64,000 nt of DNA, from NCBI RefSeq assembly GCF_008630535.1, contig NZ_VWPH01000021.1, positions 38,559-102,558 of the forward strand, in the 5' to 3' direction. Below are positions 33,566-42,715 of this stretch, one piece after another (the stretch's first letter is position 1; each line of letters opens with the position of its first letter). The DNA is from Saccharopolyspora hirsuta (GTDB lineage: Bacteria; Actinomycetota; Actinomycetes; Mycobacteriales; Pseudonocardiaceae). A program made the position numbers and the translations under genes. Under the pieces are notes generated by a model. That model did not search any database and had not been told where the DNA came from. It saw only the letters and a program-made list of their open reading frames with translations.

Positions 33566-33937
33566 TCAGAGCCACGTCTCGATCGCCAGGAGGTCTCGCA
33601 TGGAGATGACCCCCACGACCTCGGGGCCCCGTTTGACGGGAAGGTGGCGAACGCCGGCGTCGAGCATCCGCCGCGCGACGTCCCGGGTGTCCTCCCCGAC
33701 GGCGGCTGTTTCGAGTTGATGGGAGGCGAACGCCGTGGCCGTGGTCTGCCAGGGGTCGGCTTGTTCCGCGATCGCCCGGACGAGGTCGCGTTCGGAGATG
33801 ATGCCGATGATCTCGTCGTCGTCGAGTACGGCGAGCGCGCCGACGCGTTCAGCGATCATCTTCCGCGCGACGTCGGCGAGCGCATCCGTCGCGTCGCAGG
33901 TGAGCGTTCCGGGGTGGAAGGCTTCCTCGACTTGCAT
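33566..33937 (-). CDS. Two-CBS-domain protein
   Basis: 123 aa, made entirely of a CBS pair: ADVARKMIAERVGALAVLDD with GIISERDLVRAI, and DVARRMLDAGVRHLPVKRG with VGVISMRDLLAIE. CBS pairs bind adenine nucleotides. It follows the larger CBS-BON gene by 35 bp and is probably co-transcribed with it. Resembles Rv2626c (Hrp1), a DosR-regulon CBS protein. Confidence 0.88.
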   Translation of the reverse strand: MQVEEAFHPGTLTCDATDALADVARKMIAERVGALAVLDDDEIIGIISERDLVRAIAEQADPWQTTATAFASHQLETAAVGEDTRDVARRMLDAGVRHLPVKRGPEVVGVISMRDLLAIETWL

Positions 33938-33972
33938 GGCTTCACCCTCTCCGTCTCAGGGACGTTCGGCAG

Positions 33973-34578
33973 TCAGGTGGGCGGCCGGGGTTTGGTCACG
34001 GTGACCTGGCGGGTGCCCTCGGTGGCCAGTGCCACCGCCCGGGCGACCTCGCGCGCGTGCGGGTCGTCGACCGGATCGGTGATCATGACCGCGCCATCGC
34101 GCACCGAAACCGGCCACTGCTCGAATCCGCCGCACCGGCCGAGGTTGCGGAGGATGTCGCTGCGGATCACTGCGTCGTCACGAGCGAGCCCCCGAATCAG
34201 GTCACGCCTGGTGACGATGCCGACGACGATCCCGTTCTGCACGACGGGGACGGTGCGCAGGTCGTGCTTGAGCATCGTTTCGGCGATGTCGGTGCAGTCG
34301 GTGTCCGGCGCTGCGGCGCGCACCTTCTTGGTCATGATCTGGCTGACGAGGGTGGGCGGTGTGCCCGTCCGGACGTCGCGGACGCGGCTGCGGGGGTCGT
34401 GGGTGATCGTTTCTCTGATCAGGTCGGCCTCGGTCACGATGCCGATGAGCACGCCGTCATCGTCGACGACTGGTGCGGCCGTGAAACCGTGTTCGGCCAG
34501 CACCCCGCTGGCTGTCCTGATCGAGTCGAAACCGCGGACGCTGACGACCGGCCGTGACATGACGTCTCCGGCTTGCAT
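33973..34578 (-). CDS. CBS pair with C-terminal BON domain
   Basis: 201 aa. CBS motifs 1 (DVMSRPVVSVRGFDSIRTAS, GIVTEADLIRET) and 2 (IMTKKVRAAAPDTDCTDIAE, GIVTRRDLIRGL) are followed at about 145-200 by a BON-like segment (DAVIRSDILRNLGRC, then VSVRDGAVMITDPVDDPHAR). ATG at 34578 is preceded by GGGGAGGG. The BON part suggests membrane or ligand association. First gene of the CBS operon; a candidate box lies 78 bp upstream. Confidence 0.88.
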   Translation of the reverse strand: MQAGDVMSRPVVSVRGFDSIRTASGVLAEHGFTAAPVVDDDGVLIGIVTEADLIRETITHDPRSRVRDVRTGTPPTLVSQIMTKKVRAAAPDTDCTDIAETMLKHDLRTVPVVQNGIVVGIVTRRDLIRGLARDDAVIRSDILRNLGRCGGFEQWPVSVRDGAVMITDPVDDPHAREVARAVALATEGTRQVTVTKPRPPT

Positions 34579-34655
34579 CGTGCCCTCCCCTAGGAATCCG
34601 CCGCGACGGAGTTGGCCACGGTCGCCACTCTGCCCGGTACAGCCGCCGTTCGGGA

Positions 34656-34670
34656 GGGTCGATCGGCCTC
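34656..34670. promoter_or_regulatory. DosR-type box candidate (minus: AGGCC-GATC-GACCC)
   Basis: On the minus strand GAGGCC-GATC-GACCC-T, 78 bp upstream of the CBS-BON gene start (34578). The right arm GACCC equals the complement of the canonical DosR arm pattern GNCCC. The 304-bp gap 34579-34882 has no gene. Confidence 0.5.
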
Positions 34671-34882
34671 GATGCACCTCCCGTATGGGAAATGCGTGGT
34701 GGCGGGGGCGCCTTGGCAACCCCACGTCCTTTCGCGACTCCGGGGCTCCTGGTGGAACACGCCGGGTGATCGTGGGAATCCGGGACTCGGTGAGCGAACC
34801 GGCTGCTGGATCGCGCCCAGCATGCCGATCTCCGTCCAAGCGCCGCAGGACCGAAGGGCTCGCCCGGAGCTGAGCACGTTGA

Positions 34883-37246
34883 TCAAGCGCCGGGCTCGCC
34901 CGCGTTCGGTGGCGCCTCCGCGAGTGTGAAGTAGTTCTCCTCCTCCTGGGCGAAGTGCAGTCGGAGCACCGCGTACAGGCCGTAGAGGGTGGCGAGCAGG
35001 TCCGCCACCTGGTCGCCTTCGATGTGCCCTCGTGATTCCGCCAGCCGCAGGTGGGTGGCCGTTCGTCGGCCCAGCCGCTCGATCTCAGCGTGCGCCCGGC
35101 TCATCGTCGCGATCGCCTCGGAACTGCCCAGCGGGCCGATGAGAGCCGGGTAGAGCTGGCTGTCCTCGGCCTTCTCGTGGGGGACGAGCTGCTGATCGAG
35201 GAACTGCTGCGCCTGGCGCAGCGCGGCGAGCGAGTCCTTGGAACCGGGATCCAGCGAGATGAGGTCAGCGGTGTCGCGGATCAGGTGCAGGGTTTCCCGG
35301 AGCGCGCCCTGCGCAGCTGCGAAGCGGTGCAGCAGCGCTCCCGTGCCTTGCGGCACCGTGATCTGGTCGCGGCGACCAGCGCGCAGCGCGCGCAGGGCAT
35401 TGGCGATCACGGCGATGTCGATGCCCTCCTGCAGCAGCGCTCCCGCTGCCGGCGGGAGCCAGCCGAAAGCGGCGATCATCATGGCGATGACCGACAGGCC
35501 CATGCCCGCAGCGGCGCTCTGCACTGCGATCCGCCGCGCACCCCGGGCGATGAGCATGGCGTCGGCGAGGCGGTCCAGCCGATCGGTGGTGAGCACGATG
35601 TCGGCGGCCTCGGACGATGCGGTCGAGCCGCGCGCGCCCATCGCGACGCCGACGGTGGCCGCGGCCAGAGCGGGTGCGTCGTTGACCCCGTCGCCGACCA
35701 TGATCGTGGTCGATGCGTCGCTCTCGGCGCGGACGCGGGCCACCTTCCCGGCCGGGGTCTGCTCCGCGTGCACGCCGTCCAGCCCCAGCACGGCGGCCAC
35801 TTCGCTGGCAGGTTCGGAACGGTCCCCGGTGAGCATGATCAGACGCCGCAATCCGGCGCTGCGCAACCGGCGTAGTGTGCGCGGCGCGTCCCGGCGCAGC
35901 GGATCCCGCAGCAGCACGGCACCGCACAACTCACCTTCGCGCGCTACCCAGGCGATTGCGGCGGCGTCGAGCATGGCCCGGTTCAACGCGGAGTTGACCC
36001 AGCTCGGTCGGTGCTCGGGCACCGCGAGCTTGCCCACTTCCACGCGCTCGCCGCCGACGACGCCGCTCATGCCGCGACCCGGCTGCTCCCATGCGTCGCT
36101 CGGGGGCGTCAGCGCCAAGCCTCCTCGGCGAGCGCGGGTGACGATGGCTTCCGCGAGGACGTGCTGGGACATCTGGTCCAGCGATGCGGCGAGTCGGAGT
36201 ACTTCCTCGGCGTCACCTCCAGGTGCGGGGACGACGTCGAGGACCGTCGGGCGCCCTGCGGTCAGCGTCCCGGTCTTGTCCAGCACTGCGGTTTCAGCCC
36301 GCCCCAGGTTCTCCAGGGCCGCACCATCCCGGATGATCACGCCGATGCGGGATGCTCGGGACATACCGGATGCCACGGCCACCGGCACTGCGAGCAGCAG
36401 CGGGCACGGCGTGGCCACCACCAGCACGGCGACCGCACCCACCGCGCTGCCGGTGATCAGCCAGCCCCCTCCTGCCAGGAGCAGCGCCAGCGGGAGGAAC
36501 CACGCCGCGTAGCGGTCGGCGAGCCGCACCACCGGAGCCCGTTCGGCACCGGCCTCCGCGGCCAGCCGCACGATTCCGGCGTACGTGCTCTCCGCTGCGG
36601 TCGCGCTCGCCCGGAGCTCGAAAGCAGCCCCGGCGTTGACGACTCCGCTGCGCACCGGCTCGCCTGCCGCCCGCTCGACGTGGGCGGGTTCGCCGGTCAG
36701 CACGGACTCGTCGACGACCGCGACGCCGCTGCGGACCACCCCGTCGACCGGCACCGACTCGCCCGGGGCGACCACCAGCACGTCGTCAGCGCGCACGTCC
36801 TCCACGGCCACGGTTTCCAGAGATCCGCTGGCCTGCCGGTGGGCGAAGCGCGGTGCGTGCTCCAGCAACGCGCGCAGGTCGTGGGTCGCTCTGCGTTGAG
36901 CCGCGGAGTCCAGTGCTTGGCCGGAGGAGAGCATGACCGCGATCAGCGCTCCGGCGAGGTACTCGTGCACCGCGAGGGTCCCGCCCAGCGACAGCACCGC
37001 GATGAGGTCCACTCCGGTGCGCCCGCGCCACAGGGCGAGCAGCATCCAGGTGAACGCAGGAAGGATCGCGACCACCGTCCCGGTGATCCACGCGGCATCG
37101 GCGATGTTCGCGGCGCCGGCCGCCCACGCGATCGCGCCGACGAGCAGTGCGCAGGTGGTCAGCGCGAGCAGCGCGGGCTCGAATCGAGGCCGGAGGCGGC
37201 GCGCGGCGCTGCGGCGGGTGGGCTCGGTGGAGCGCAGTTCGGTCAT
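34883..37246 (-). CDS. P1B-type metal-transporting ATPase with C-terminal hemerythrin domain
   Basis: 787 aa. P-type core: TGEP actuator motif, transmembrane metal site TPCPLL, phosphorylation site LDKTGTLTAG (Asp323), and hinge GDGVNDAPAL. No N-terminal metal-binding domain. Residues about 640-770 form a hemerythrin-like helical bundle (LVPHEKAEDSQLYPAL, then HAEIERL, then LRLHFAQEEENYF) with His/Glu spacing for a di-iron site. TPC plus hemerythrin is the mark of the P1B-5 group (known from Acidothermus), thought to move Fe, Ni or Co with O2 or redox sensing. The start overlaps the previous gene's stop (ATGA). Confidence 0.88.
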   Translation of the reverse strand: MTELRSTEPTRRSAARRLRPRFEPALLALTTCALLVGAIAWAAGAANIADAAWITGTVVAILPAFTWMLLALWRGRTGVDLIAVLSLGGTLAVHEYLAGALIAVMLSSGQALDSAAQRRATHDLRALLEHAPRFAHRQASGSLETVAVEDVRADDVLVVAPGESVPVDGVVRSGVAVVDESVLTGEPAHVERAAGEPVRSGVVNAGAAFELRASATAAESTYAGIVRLAAEAGAERAPVVRLADRYAAWFLPLALLLAGGGWLITGSAVGAVAVLVVATPCPLLLAVPVAVASGMSRASRIGVIIRDGAALENLGRAETAVLDKTGTLTAGRPTVLDVVPAPGGDAEEVLRLAASLDQMSQHVLAEAIVTRARRGGLALTPPSDAWEQPGRGMSGVVGGERVEVGKLAVPEHRPSWVNSALNRAMLDAAAIAWVAREGELCGAVLLRDPLRRDAPRTLRRLRSAGLRRLIMLTGDRSEPASEVAAVLGLDGVHAEQTPAGKVARVRAESDASTTIMVGDGVNDAPALAAATVGVAMGARGSTASSEAADIVLTTDRLDRLADAMLIARGARRIAVQSAAAGMGLSVIAMMIAAFGWLPPAAGALLQEGIDIAVIANALRALRAGRRDQITVPQGTGALLHRFAAAQGALRETLHLIRDTADLISLDPGSKDSLAALRQAQQFLDQQLVPHEKAEDSQLYPALIGPLGSSEAIATMSRAHAEIERLGRRTATHLRLAESRGHIEGDQVADLLATLYGLYAVLRLHFAQEEENYFTLAEAPPNAGEPGA

Positions 37247-37593
37247 GAGCCGGCCAGTTCGCAGTGTCCGGGCGAGCTCGCCGGAAGGCTCGGCGGGAAG
37301 TCCACCGCGGAGACCACCATCAGCAGGCTGGCGCAGTCGTCCTCCGCGGTGCGGGTGCCGACGGTGTTGCCGAGGACTTCGACGAAGTTGCGGAAGCCCG
37401 GCGAGCCCGGTTCGGTCGCTTCGAGGATGGTCTCGTGGTCGCCCAGCGCGTCCGGATCAGCTCCGGGAACGGCCCTGTGCAGCAGCTCGCGCGCCGCGAC
37501 CCGATCGAGTTCGGCGCCGGCCCGCTCGCAGTAGTCGTCCAGATTCGAGCCGACGTGCGGCGCACGCTGCGTGGTGATGGGCGCCCACCGCAT
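37243..37593 (-). CDS. Hypothetical protein coupled to the P1B ATPase
   Basis: 116 aa. Starts MRWAPITTQRAPHVGSNLDD; ATG at 37593 has an AAGGAGAC site, while upstream starts lack one. Three cysteines (YCERAG, EDDCASLL, GHCELAG) are spread through a mostly helical sequence. The gene ends in a 4-bp overlap with the ATPase start, so it is translated with it and may serve as a small metal- or redox-related partner. No family recognised. Confidence 0.55.
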   Translation of the reverse strand: MRWAPITTQRAPHVGSNLDDYCERAGAELDRVAARELLHRAVPGADPDALGDHETILEATEPGSPGFRNFVEVLGNTVGTRTAEDDCASLLMVVSAVDFPPSLPASSPGHCELAGS

Positions 37594-37911
37594 CAGGTCT
37601 CCTTTCCCGGCCCCTCCTGACCAGGAAACACCGGGGGAATCCCGCTCACCAGGGGCCAACGGCACTCCGGCCTGGAAGACGCGTTAGCCAGCCGAGCGGC
37701 CGTGATCTGACGGATGCCGGGGGTGCCGACGCGGCCTCGAAGTACACCTCCCGCGCCTGGGGCGGGAACACGCCGGGGAGAGGTGACCACGAGGCTGCGG
37801 CCGTAGGAAGGTGCCCGGCGTGATGAGGCTGTTCATGTCGCCAGTCGCGCGGGGGAGTCGCGGTGTGGCGTGCGCCGCCGAGCACCTGACGGAGCGGGGA
37901 CGGGCACGGTG

Positions 37912-37927
37912 GTGACCATGGCCCCTA
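37912..37927. promoter_or_regulatory. DosR-type box candidate GTGAC-CATG-GCCCC-TA
   Basis: GTGACCATGGCCCCTA, 72 bp upstream of the CBS gene start (37999), in the 405-bp divergent region to 37593. Near-identical to the sites at 23161 and 53829. No gene is seen in the rest of this gap. Confidence 0.5.
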
Positions 37928-37998
37928 GCGGGGGTGTCGAAGGACGGGTGACGGTCTACCTCGGGGCCGCCGCACTGGGAGGGGGATCGGAGTTCGGC

Positions 37999-38421
37999 AT
38001 GAGCAACGCGAACGAACTCGCCAGCACACCGGTTGTCGCGGTGCGCCCGGAGCTGGACGCGATGGAAGCCCTGCAGGAGATGCATCGCCGCGGCGTGCAC
38101 CACCTCGCCGTGGTCGCCGCTGATGATGTGCTGGGTTTGGTGAGCGCATCGGACCTGTTGTTCGGCATCGCTGCTGAGCGTCCGGGGGAACCCGTGTCCG
38201 TGGTGTCGTTGTGCCGGGCGTCGGCGCCGCGCGTGGATGCCGAGGACGACCGTTCCGTGGCCGCGCGGCGCATGATCGAGGCAGGTACTGATGCACTCCT
38301 GGTGATGCGGGGCGGGCAGGTATGCGGGGTGCTCACCGCTGTGGATCTCGTGCGGGACATCGCGCAGCTGGGGCACGGCAATCCATCAAGCCGTGCGGAG
38401 GGCGGACGCTGGTTCCCCTGA
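37999..38421 (+). CDS. CBS-domain protein
   Basis: 140 aa. Starts MSNANELASTPVVAVRPELD; a CBS pair follows (AMEALQEMHRRGVHHLAVVA, GLVSASDLLFGI; SVAARRMIEAGTDALLVMRG, GVLTAVDLVRDI). ATG at 37999 was chosen because the reading frame upstream runs through the operator-like site and lacks a ribosome site. Third CBS gene of the island; probably first gene of the unit leading to the CtpF-like ATPase. Confidence 0.82.
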   Translation: MSNANELASTPVVAVRPELDAMEALQEMHRRGVHHLAVVAADDVLGLVSASDLLFGIAAERPGEPVSVVSLCRASAPRVDAEDDRSVAARRMIEAGTDALLVMRGGQVCGVLTAVDLVRDIAQLGHGNPSSRAEGGRWFP

Positions 38422-38522
38422 ACCTGCCGATGGGCGCGGAGATGACCACGGGCGGAGCCGGGCGTGGTGCGCGGCGCCGAGCAACGACCGCAACATCGGC
38501 TCCAGGACAGGGAGCGAGGCCG

Positions 38523-38714
38523 ATGAACAACGACACCGGCAGGCGGATCCGGTCATCTGAGATCACCACCCCGGAGGTCGCCGCGCGGTCCGTCCCGGTC
38601 GACGATCTCGCCTTCGAACCGGACTTCGACGCCGGGGAGCAGGCGGGGGCCGACGTCGCTCCGGCGAGGACGTACGACGCCCTGCAGACCCGCGGCGCGC
38701 CGGAGTGGCCGTAG
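38523..38714 (+). CDS. Small acidic hypothetical protein
   Basis: 63 aa, hydrophilic and probably disordered. It contains TTPEVAARSVPVDDLAFEP, resembling EVTG-x-x-V-x-x-DDFA segments at 23241 (N-terminus) and 54938-55060. ATG at 38523 follows GGGAGCGAGG; the gene overlaps the start of the P-type ATPase gene by 10 bp. Function unknown. Confidence 0.45.
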   Translation: MNNDTGRRIRSSEITTPEVAARSVPVDDLAFEPDFDAGEQAGADVAPARTYDALQTRGAPEWP

Positions 38715-41455
38715 TGGCACATTCGCACCACGTCCGGCCCGGCGGTGCAGGCCTTGCGCCAGCGGCGGTGGATCCGCGCGAGTCGACGACGCGGTTGCTC
38801 CGGGACTTGCGGACCGCGGTGGAGGGCCTCACCGCGCGGGAGGCGCAGCGGCGGTTCGAGGTCCACGGGCCGAACGCGCTGCCCCATCATGCCGCGCGGC
38901 AATGGCCGGCGGCGTTGCTGCGGCAGTGCGCGCATCCGCTGGCGCTGTTGCTGTGGGTCGCAGCGGCGCTGGCCTGGATCGCCGGTACTCACGAACTGGC
39001 GTGGGCGATCGTGGCGGTCATCGTGCTCAACGCGGCGCTGGCGTTCTGGCAGGAGGAGCAGGCCGAGCAGGCGGTGGAGGCGCTCGGTGAGTACTTGCCG
39101 CAGCACAGCCGGGTGCGGCGGGACGGGCTGGTCCAATCGGTGCTGGCCGCCGAGCTGGTTCCGGGTGACGTGCTGCTGCTCGGTGAGGGTGACCGGGTGC
39201 CGGCTGATGCCAGACTGCTCAGCGGTGCGCTGGAGGTCGATGCCTCCGCGCTGACCGGTGAATCCAGCCCGGTGCAACGTGCGGCGGATTTTCCCGACGT
39301 GGCACGACGAGCGGTGGATTCGCCCGTGCTGGTCTTCAGCGGCACGGTGTGCACCGCGGGGGTGGCGGAGGCCGTCGTGTACGCGACCGGTCGGCACACG
39401 GAGCTCGGTCGCATCGCCGCGCTGTCGGCGCGCGTGCGGCTGGCGCAGAGCCCCCTGGAACGGCAGGTGCGGCGCGTCGCGTGGTTGATCGCGGCGGTGG
39501 CCACTGGGGTCGCCGCGGCGTTCCTGCCGCTGGGGGTGTTCGCCGGTTTGACGTGGGCTCAGGCGTTCCTGTTCGCCATCGGGCTGCTGGTGGCCAACGT
39601 CCCGGAGGGCCTGCTGCCGACGATCACGCTCGCGCTGGCGGCCGGTGTGCGGGGCATGGCACAGCGCGGAGCACTGGTCAAACGGCTGTCCGCAGTGGAA
39701 ACGCTGGGCTCGACTGCGGTGATCTGCACCGACAAGACCGGAACCCTGACCCGCAACGTCATGCGCGTCGTGGAGGCGCGGGACGGTCGCGGTGCCGAAG
39801 CCGCTCCCCGCGAGGAGTTCGCCACCGCGCTGGCCCGGTGCACCACGGCTGACGAGCGCACCGGCGCGGGCGACCCGATGGAGCTGGCCCTGCTGGCGTT
39901 CGCCCGGTCCTGCGGCGTCGCGCTCCACACCGGGCAGCGGGATGCGCAGCGGGCCCGGTTGTTCCGGTTCGACCCGCACCTGAAGCGGATGACGACCGTG
40001 GACCGGGTGGGGTCCGGGCTGGTCGTGCACGTCAAAGGAGCCCCGGAGGAAGTGTTGGCCCGGTGCAGCACGATCTTGCCCGCCACCGGGGGTGCGCAGC
40101 CCGTGACGGCTCAGGCGCACGCCCGGGCCGTCGAAGTGGTGGGCGAGATGGCCGACCGCGGGCTGAGGGTGCTCGCCGTTGCCCGGCGCGACGTCGCCGA
40201 GGAACCTCCGGACCGCGGTGCGGCCGAATCCGGCCTGTGCTTGCTCGGGCTGGTCGGGCTGATCGACCCGCCTCGACCGGAGGTGGCCGCTGCGGTGGCA
40301 GCCTGCCACTCGGCCGGGGTCCGGGTGCACGTCGTCACCGGTGACAACGGCCGTACGGCGGCGGCGATCGCGCACCAGGTCGGCATCGGTGCGCACCGCG
40401 TGGTCGAGGGCCCGGAGCTGGACGCGCTGCCCGAAGCCGAGCTGGACGAACTGCTGACCAGCGGTCAGGAGATCGTGTTCAGCCGGGCAGCGCCGGAGAG
40501 CAAGCTGCGCATCGCCGATGCGCTGCACCACTGCGGCCGCGTGGTCGCCATGACCGGTGACGGCGTCAACGACGCCCCAGCGCTGCGCCGGGCCGACCTC
40601 GGTGTGGCGATGGGGGCCAGCGGGACGGACGTGGCCCGCGAGGCGGCCACCGTCGTGCTCACCGACGACAACTTCGCCACCATCGTCAGCGGGATCGAAG
40701 AAGGCCGCCGGGTCTACGACAACGTGCGCAAGTTCATCCTCTACATCTTCGCCCACGCCGTGCCCGAGGTCCTGCCGTTCCTGCTCTTCGCCCTGTCCGG
40801 CGGCGCGGTCCCGCTGCCCCTGACGGTGCTGCAGATCCTGGCGATCGACCTGGGCACCGAGACGCTGCCCGCCCTGGCGCTGGGGCGGGAACGCGCTGAG
40901 CCCGGTCTGATGAACCGCTCACCTCGGCGACGCGCCGAGAGCGTGGTCAGCAGGCGTCTGCTGCTGCGAGCGTGGGGGATCATGGGCGTGGTCTCCGGCG
41001 TGCTCGTGCTGCTCGGGTTCTTCGCGGTGCTGCTGGCCGCCGGGTGGCGACCGGGTGCGGACGTGGTCGGCGACCCGGTGCTGCACGAGGCGTACCGGCA
41101 GGCCACCACGGTGACCTTCCTCGGCATCGTCTTCTGCCAGATCGGCACCGCCATGGCGTCCCGAACCCAGCGCGCCGCACTCCGCGACGTCGGGGTGACC
41201 AGCAACAAGCTGCTGCTCGGGGGGTATGCGTTCGAGTTGGGCTTCGCGGCCGCGATCGTTTACGCACCCGCGTTGCAGGCGGTCTTCGGCACCGCGCCAC
41301 CGCCTGCCTGGGCGCTCGCGCTGATGGTGCCCTTCCCCGTGCTGGTGTGGGCGGCCGACGAGCTCTACCGCGCTCGGGGTCGGAGGAGGTCCGCGCGAGC
41401 CGACCGCAGTCACCCTCTCGGCGGAACACGGGCCTTCGGTGACGAAATGCCCTGA
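38705..41455 (+). CDS. ctpF: Type II cation-transporting P-type ATPase (CtpF-like)
   Basis: 916 aa. Cation_ATPase N-domain (LTAREAQRRFEVHGPNALP), actuator TGES (DASALTGESSPVQ), the PEGLLP helix (VANVPEGLLPTITLALA) typical of Ca2+/Na+,K+-type pumps, DKTGTLT (Asp343), the KGAPE nucleotide site, GDGVNDAPAL, and a six-helix C-terminal membrane domain. Closest to Mycobacterium CtpF (Rv1997), a DosR-regulon Ca2+ pump. GTG at 38705; GTG at 38714 is an alternative. Overlaps the small gene 38523-38714. Confidence 0.9.
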   Translation: MAVVAHSHHVRPGGAGLAPAAVDPRESTTRLLRDLRTAVEGLTAREAQRRFEVHGPNALPHHAARQWPAALLRQCAHPLALLLWVAAALAWIAGTHELAWAIVAVIVLNAALAFWQEEQAEQAVEALGEYLPQHSRVRRDGLVQSVLAAELVPGDVLLLGEGDRVPADARLLSGALEVDASALTGESSPVQRAADFPDVARRAVDSPVLVFSGTVCTAGVAEAVVYATGRHTELGRIAALSARVRLAQSPLERQVRRVAWLIAAVATGVAAAFLPLGVFAGLTWAQAFLFAIGLLVANVPEGLLPTITLALAAGVRGMAQRGALVKRLSAVETLGSTAVICTDKTGTLTRNVMRVVEARDGRGAEAAPREEFATALARCTTADERTGAGDPMELALLAFARSCGVALHTGQRDAQRARLFRFDPHLKRMTTVDRVGSGLVVHVKGAPEEVLARCSTILPATGGAQPVTAQAHARAVEVVGEMADRGLRVLAVARRDVAEEPPDRGAAESGLCLLGLVGLIDPPRPEVAAAVAACHSAGVRVHVVTGDNGRTAAAIAHQVGIGAHRVVEGPELDALPEAELDELLTSGQEIVFSRAAPESKLRIADALHHCGRVVAMTGDGVNDAPALRRADLGVAMGASGTDVAREAATVVLTDDNFATIVSGIEEGRRVYDNVRKFILYIFAHAVPEVLPFLLFALSGGAVPLPLTVLQILAIDLGTETLPALALGRERAEPGLMNRSPRRRAESVVSRRLLLRAWGIMGVVSGVLVLLGFFAVLLAAGWRPGADVVGDPVLHEAYRQATTVTFLGIVFCQIGTAMASRTQRAALRDVGVTSNKLLLGGYAFELGFAAAIVYAPALQAVFGTAPPPAWALALMVPFPVLVWAADELYRARGRRRSARADRSHPLGGTRAFGDEMP

Positions 41456-41509
41456 TTGCATCCCGTCGGATCACCGAGCCTGGAAGCGAACAGCCCTCGG
41501 GAGAACGTG

Positions 41510-42118
41510 ATGTGCGTTGGTTGGCTGTCGGCCGAAGCTCGTTGGTTCGGCCAGGCGTTGGGGCGGAAGCCGAATCCGTTGCGGCGCTGCCGGGATCGTC
41601 TCACCGCCGTCCTGATCCTCGGTCTGGTGGTCGCGGCGGTGACCGCCGTGCCGCTGGGGGCGCTCGCGTGGGGCAGGGCTGCCTACGAATCGGACGTGCT
41701 GGCGGAGGCCGGCACCGCGAGGCACCCGGTGGAGGCCGTCGTGATCGCCGAGCCCCGCAGGGAGGTCGTGGGGGTCAATCCCGATTTCCTGGTGACCCGG
41801 TACCGGGCCGAAGCGAGGTGGACCGGTGCCGATGGGGCCCCACGGGTCCAGATGATCGATGTGGAAACAGGCGCCGCGGTAGGCAGCGCGATCGCGGTGT
41901 GGGTCGACGACGCCGAGCGCCTCGCAGCGGCACCGCGGAGCGAAGGACAGCTGCGGGCGTCGGCTGCCGGGGCCACCGCCGGGGCGTTGTTCACCGGTGA
42001 GGCGCTGTGCGCCGCGCTGATCGCCTGCGTTCGAGCTGCCGCTGGGGCGCGTGCTGGCAGAGCGTGGGGCCGGGAGTGGGAGGTCGTCGGGCCACAGTGG
42101 ACTCAGCAGGAGCACTGA
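41510..42118 (+). CDS. Rv1733c-type two-helix membrane protein
   Basis: 202 aa. RKPNPLRRCRDRLTAVLILG starts the first transmembrane helix (about 32-55), then an extracytoplasmic loop (HPVEAVVIAEP, TRYRAEARWTGADGAPR, VGSAIAVWVDDAERLAAAP), then a second helix (about 150-180). This order, with the NPLRR...DRLEA/TAV pattern and the W[V/T]D segment, matches Rv1733c, the DosR-regulon membrane antigen. ATG at 41510 with GGGAG upstream. It precedes two USP genes in the same direction. Confidence 0.82.
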   Translation: MCVGWLSAEARWFGQALGRKPNPLRRCRDRLTAVLILGLVVAAVTAVPLGALAWGRAAYESDVLAEAGTARHPVEAVVIAEPRREVVGVNPDFLVTRYRAEARWTGADGAPRVQMIDVETGAAVGSAIAVWVDDAERLAAAPRSEGQLRASAAGATAGALFTGEALCAALIACVRAAAGARAGRAWGREWEVVGPQWTQQEH

Positions 42119-42160
42119 ACTGCTGCGGCGCAGGCCACGACGGGAATGTGAGCGGACATC

Positions 42161-42658
42161 ATGACCAGTCGACAACCGCTTGTGGTCGGGGTGGACGGCT
42201 CGGCTGCCAGCGCACGGGCGTTGCGCTGGGCGTTGGTGGAGGGACGTCGGCGCGGCGTTCCGGTGTTCGCGCTCGAGGTGTGGGAATCGCACGCGGTCAC
42301 GGCCGGACCCGGACCGCTGCTGATGTATCCGAACCTGGCGCCGCACCACGTGCGCGAGCAGCACTGGCAGAACCTGACCCGCCTCGTGCACGAGTGCATG
42401 GGTGCGGCGTCGAGCCCGGAGGTCCACGCCGAGCTCGTCGAGGGCGACGCCGCTGCCGTCCTCGCGGACCGGTCGGCCCACGCCGCGATGCTGGTGCTGG
42501 GAGATCGCGGGCGTGGCCGGGTGGCGGATGCGGTGCTGGGCAGCACGGCATTGCGCTGCATCCACCGGGCGCGCTGCCCGGTGCTGGTCGTGCCTGCCGG
42601 TGTGGAACCCGAGGCCGAGTCCGGCGGTGCGCACGCCATCGATCCGGTGTTGGGCTGA
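42161..42658 (+). CDS. Single-domain universal stress protein
   Basis: 165 aa. One USP domain, PLVVGVDGSAASARALRWAL to CPVLVVP, with a canonical ATP loop (GDRGRGRVADAVLGSTA), plus a 15-residue C-terminal extension. ATG at 42161. Second gene after the Rv1733c-type protein and followed 57 bp later by a tandem USP gene; likely one transcription unit. Confidence 0.88.
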   Translation: MTSRQPLVVGVDGSAASARALRWALVEGRRRGVPVFALEVWESHAVTAGPGPLLMYPNLAPHHVREQHWQNLTRLVHECMGAASSPEVHAELVEGDAAAVLADRSAHAAMLVLGDRGRGRVADAVLGSTALRCIHRARCPVLVVPAGVEPEAESGGAHAIDPVLG

Positions 42659-42715
42659 GGGGCGACGATCCGCGGCTGGTCGGGAAGACATCGGATGACG
42701 GAGGAGGCGGTTGTC

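Noticed and set aside
41430..41443. GGGCC-TTCG-GTGAC upstream of the Rv1733c-type gene as another DosR-type box
   Set aside because: Spacing fits (67 bp), but the right arm mismatches the GNCCC pattern at two positions.
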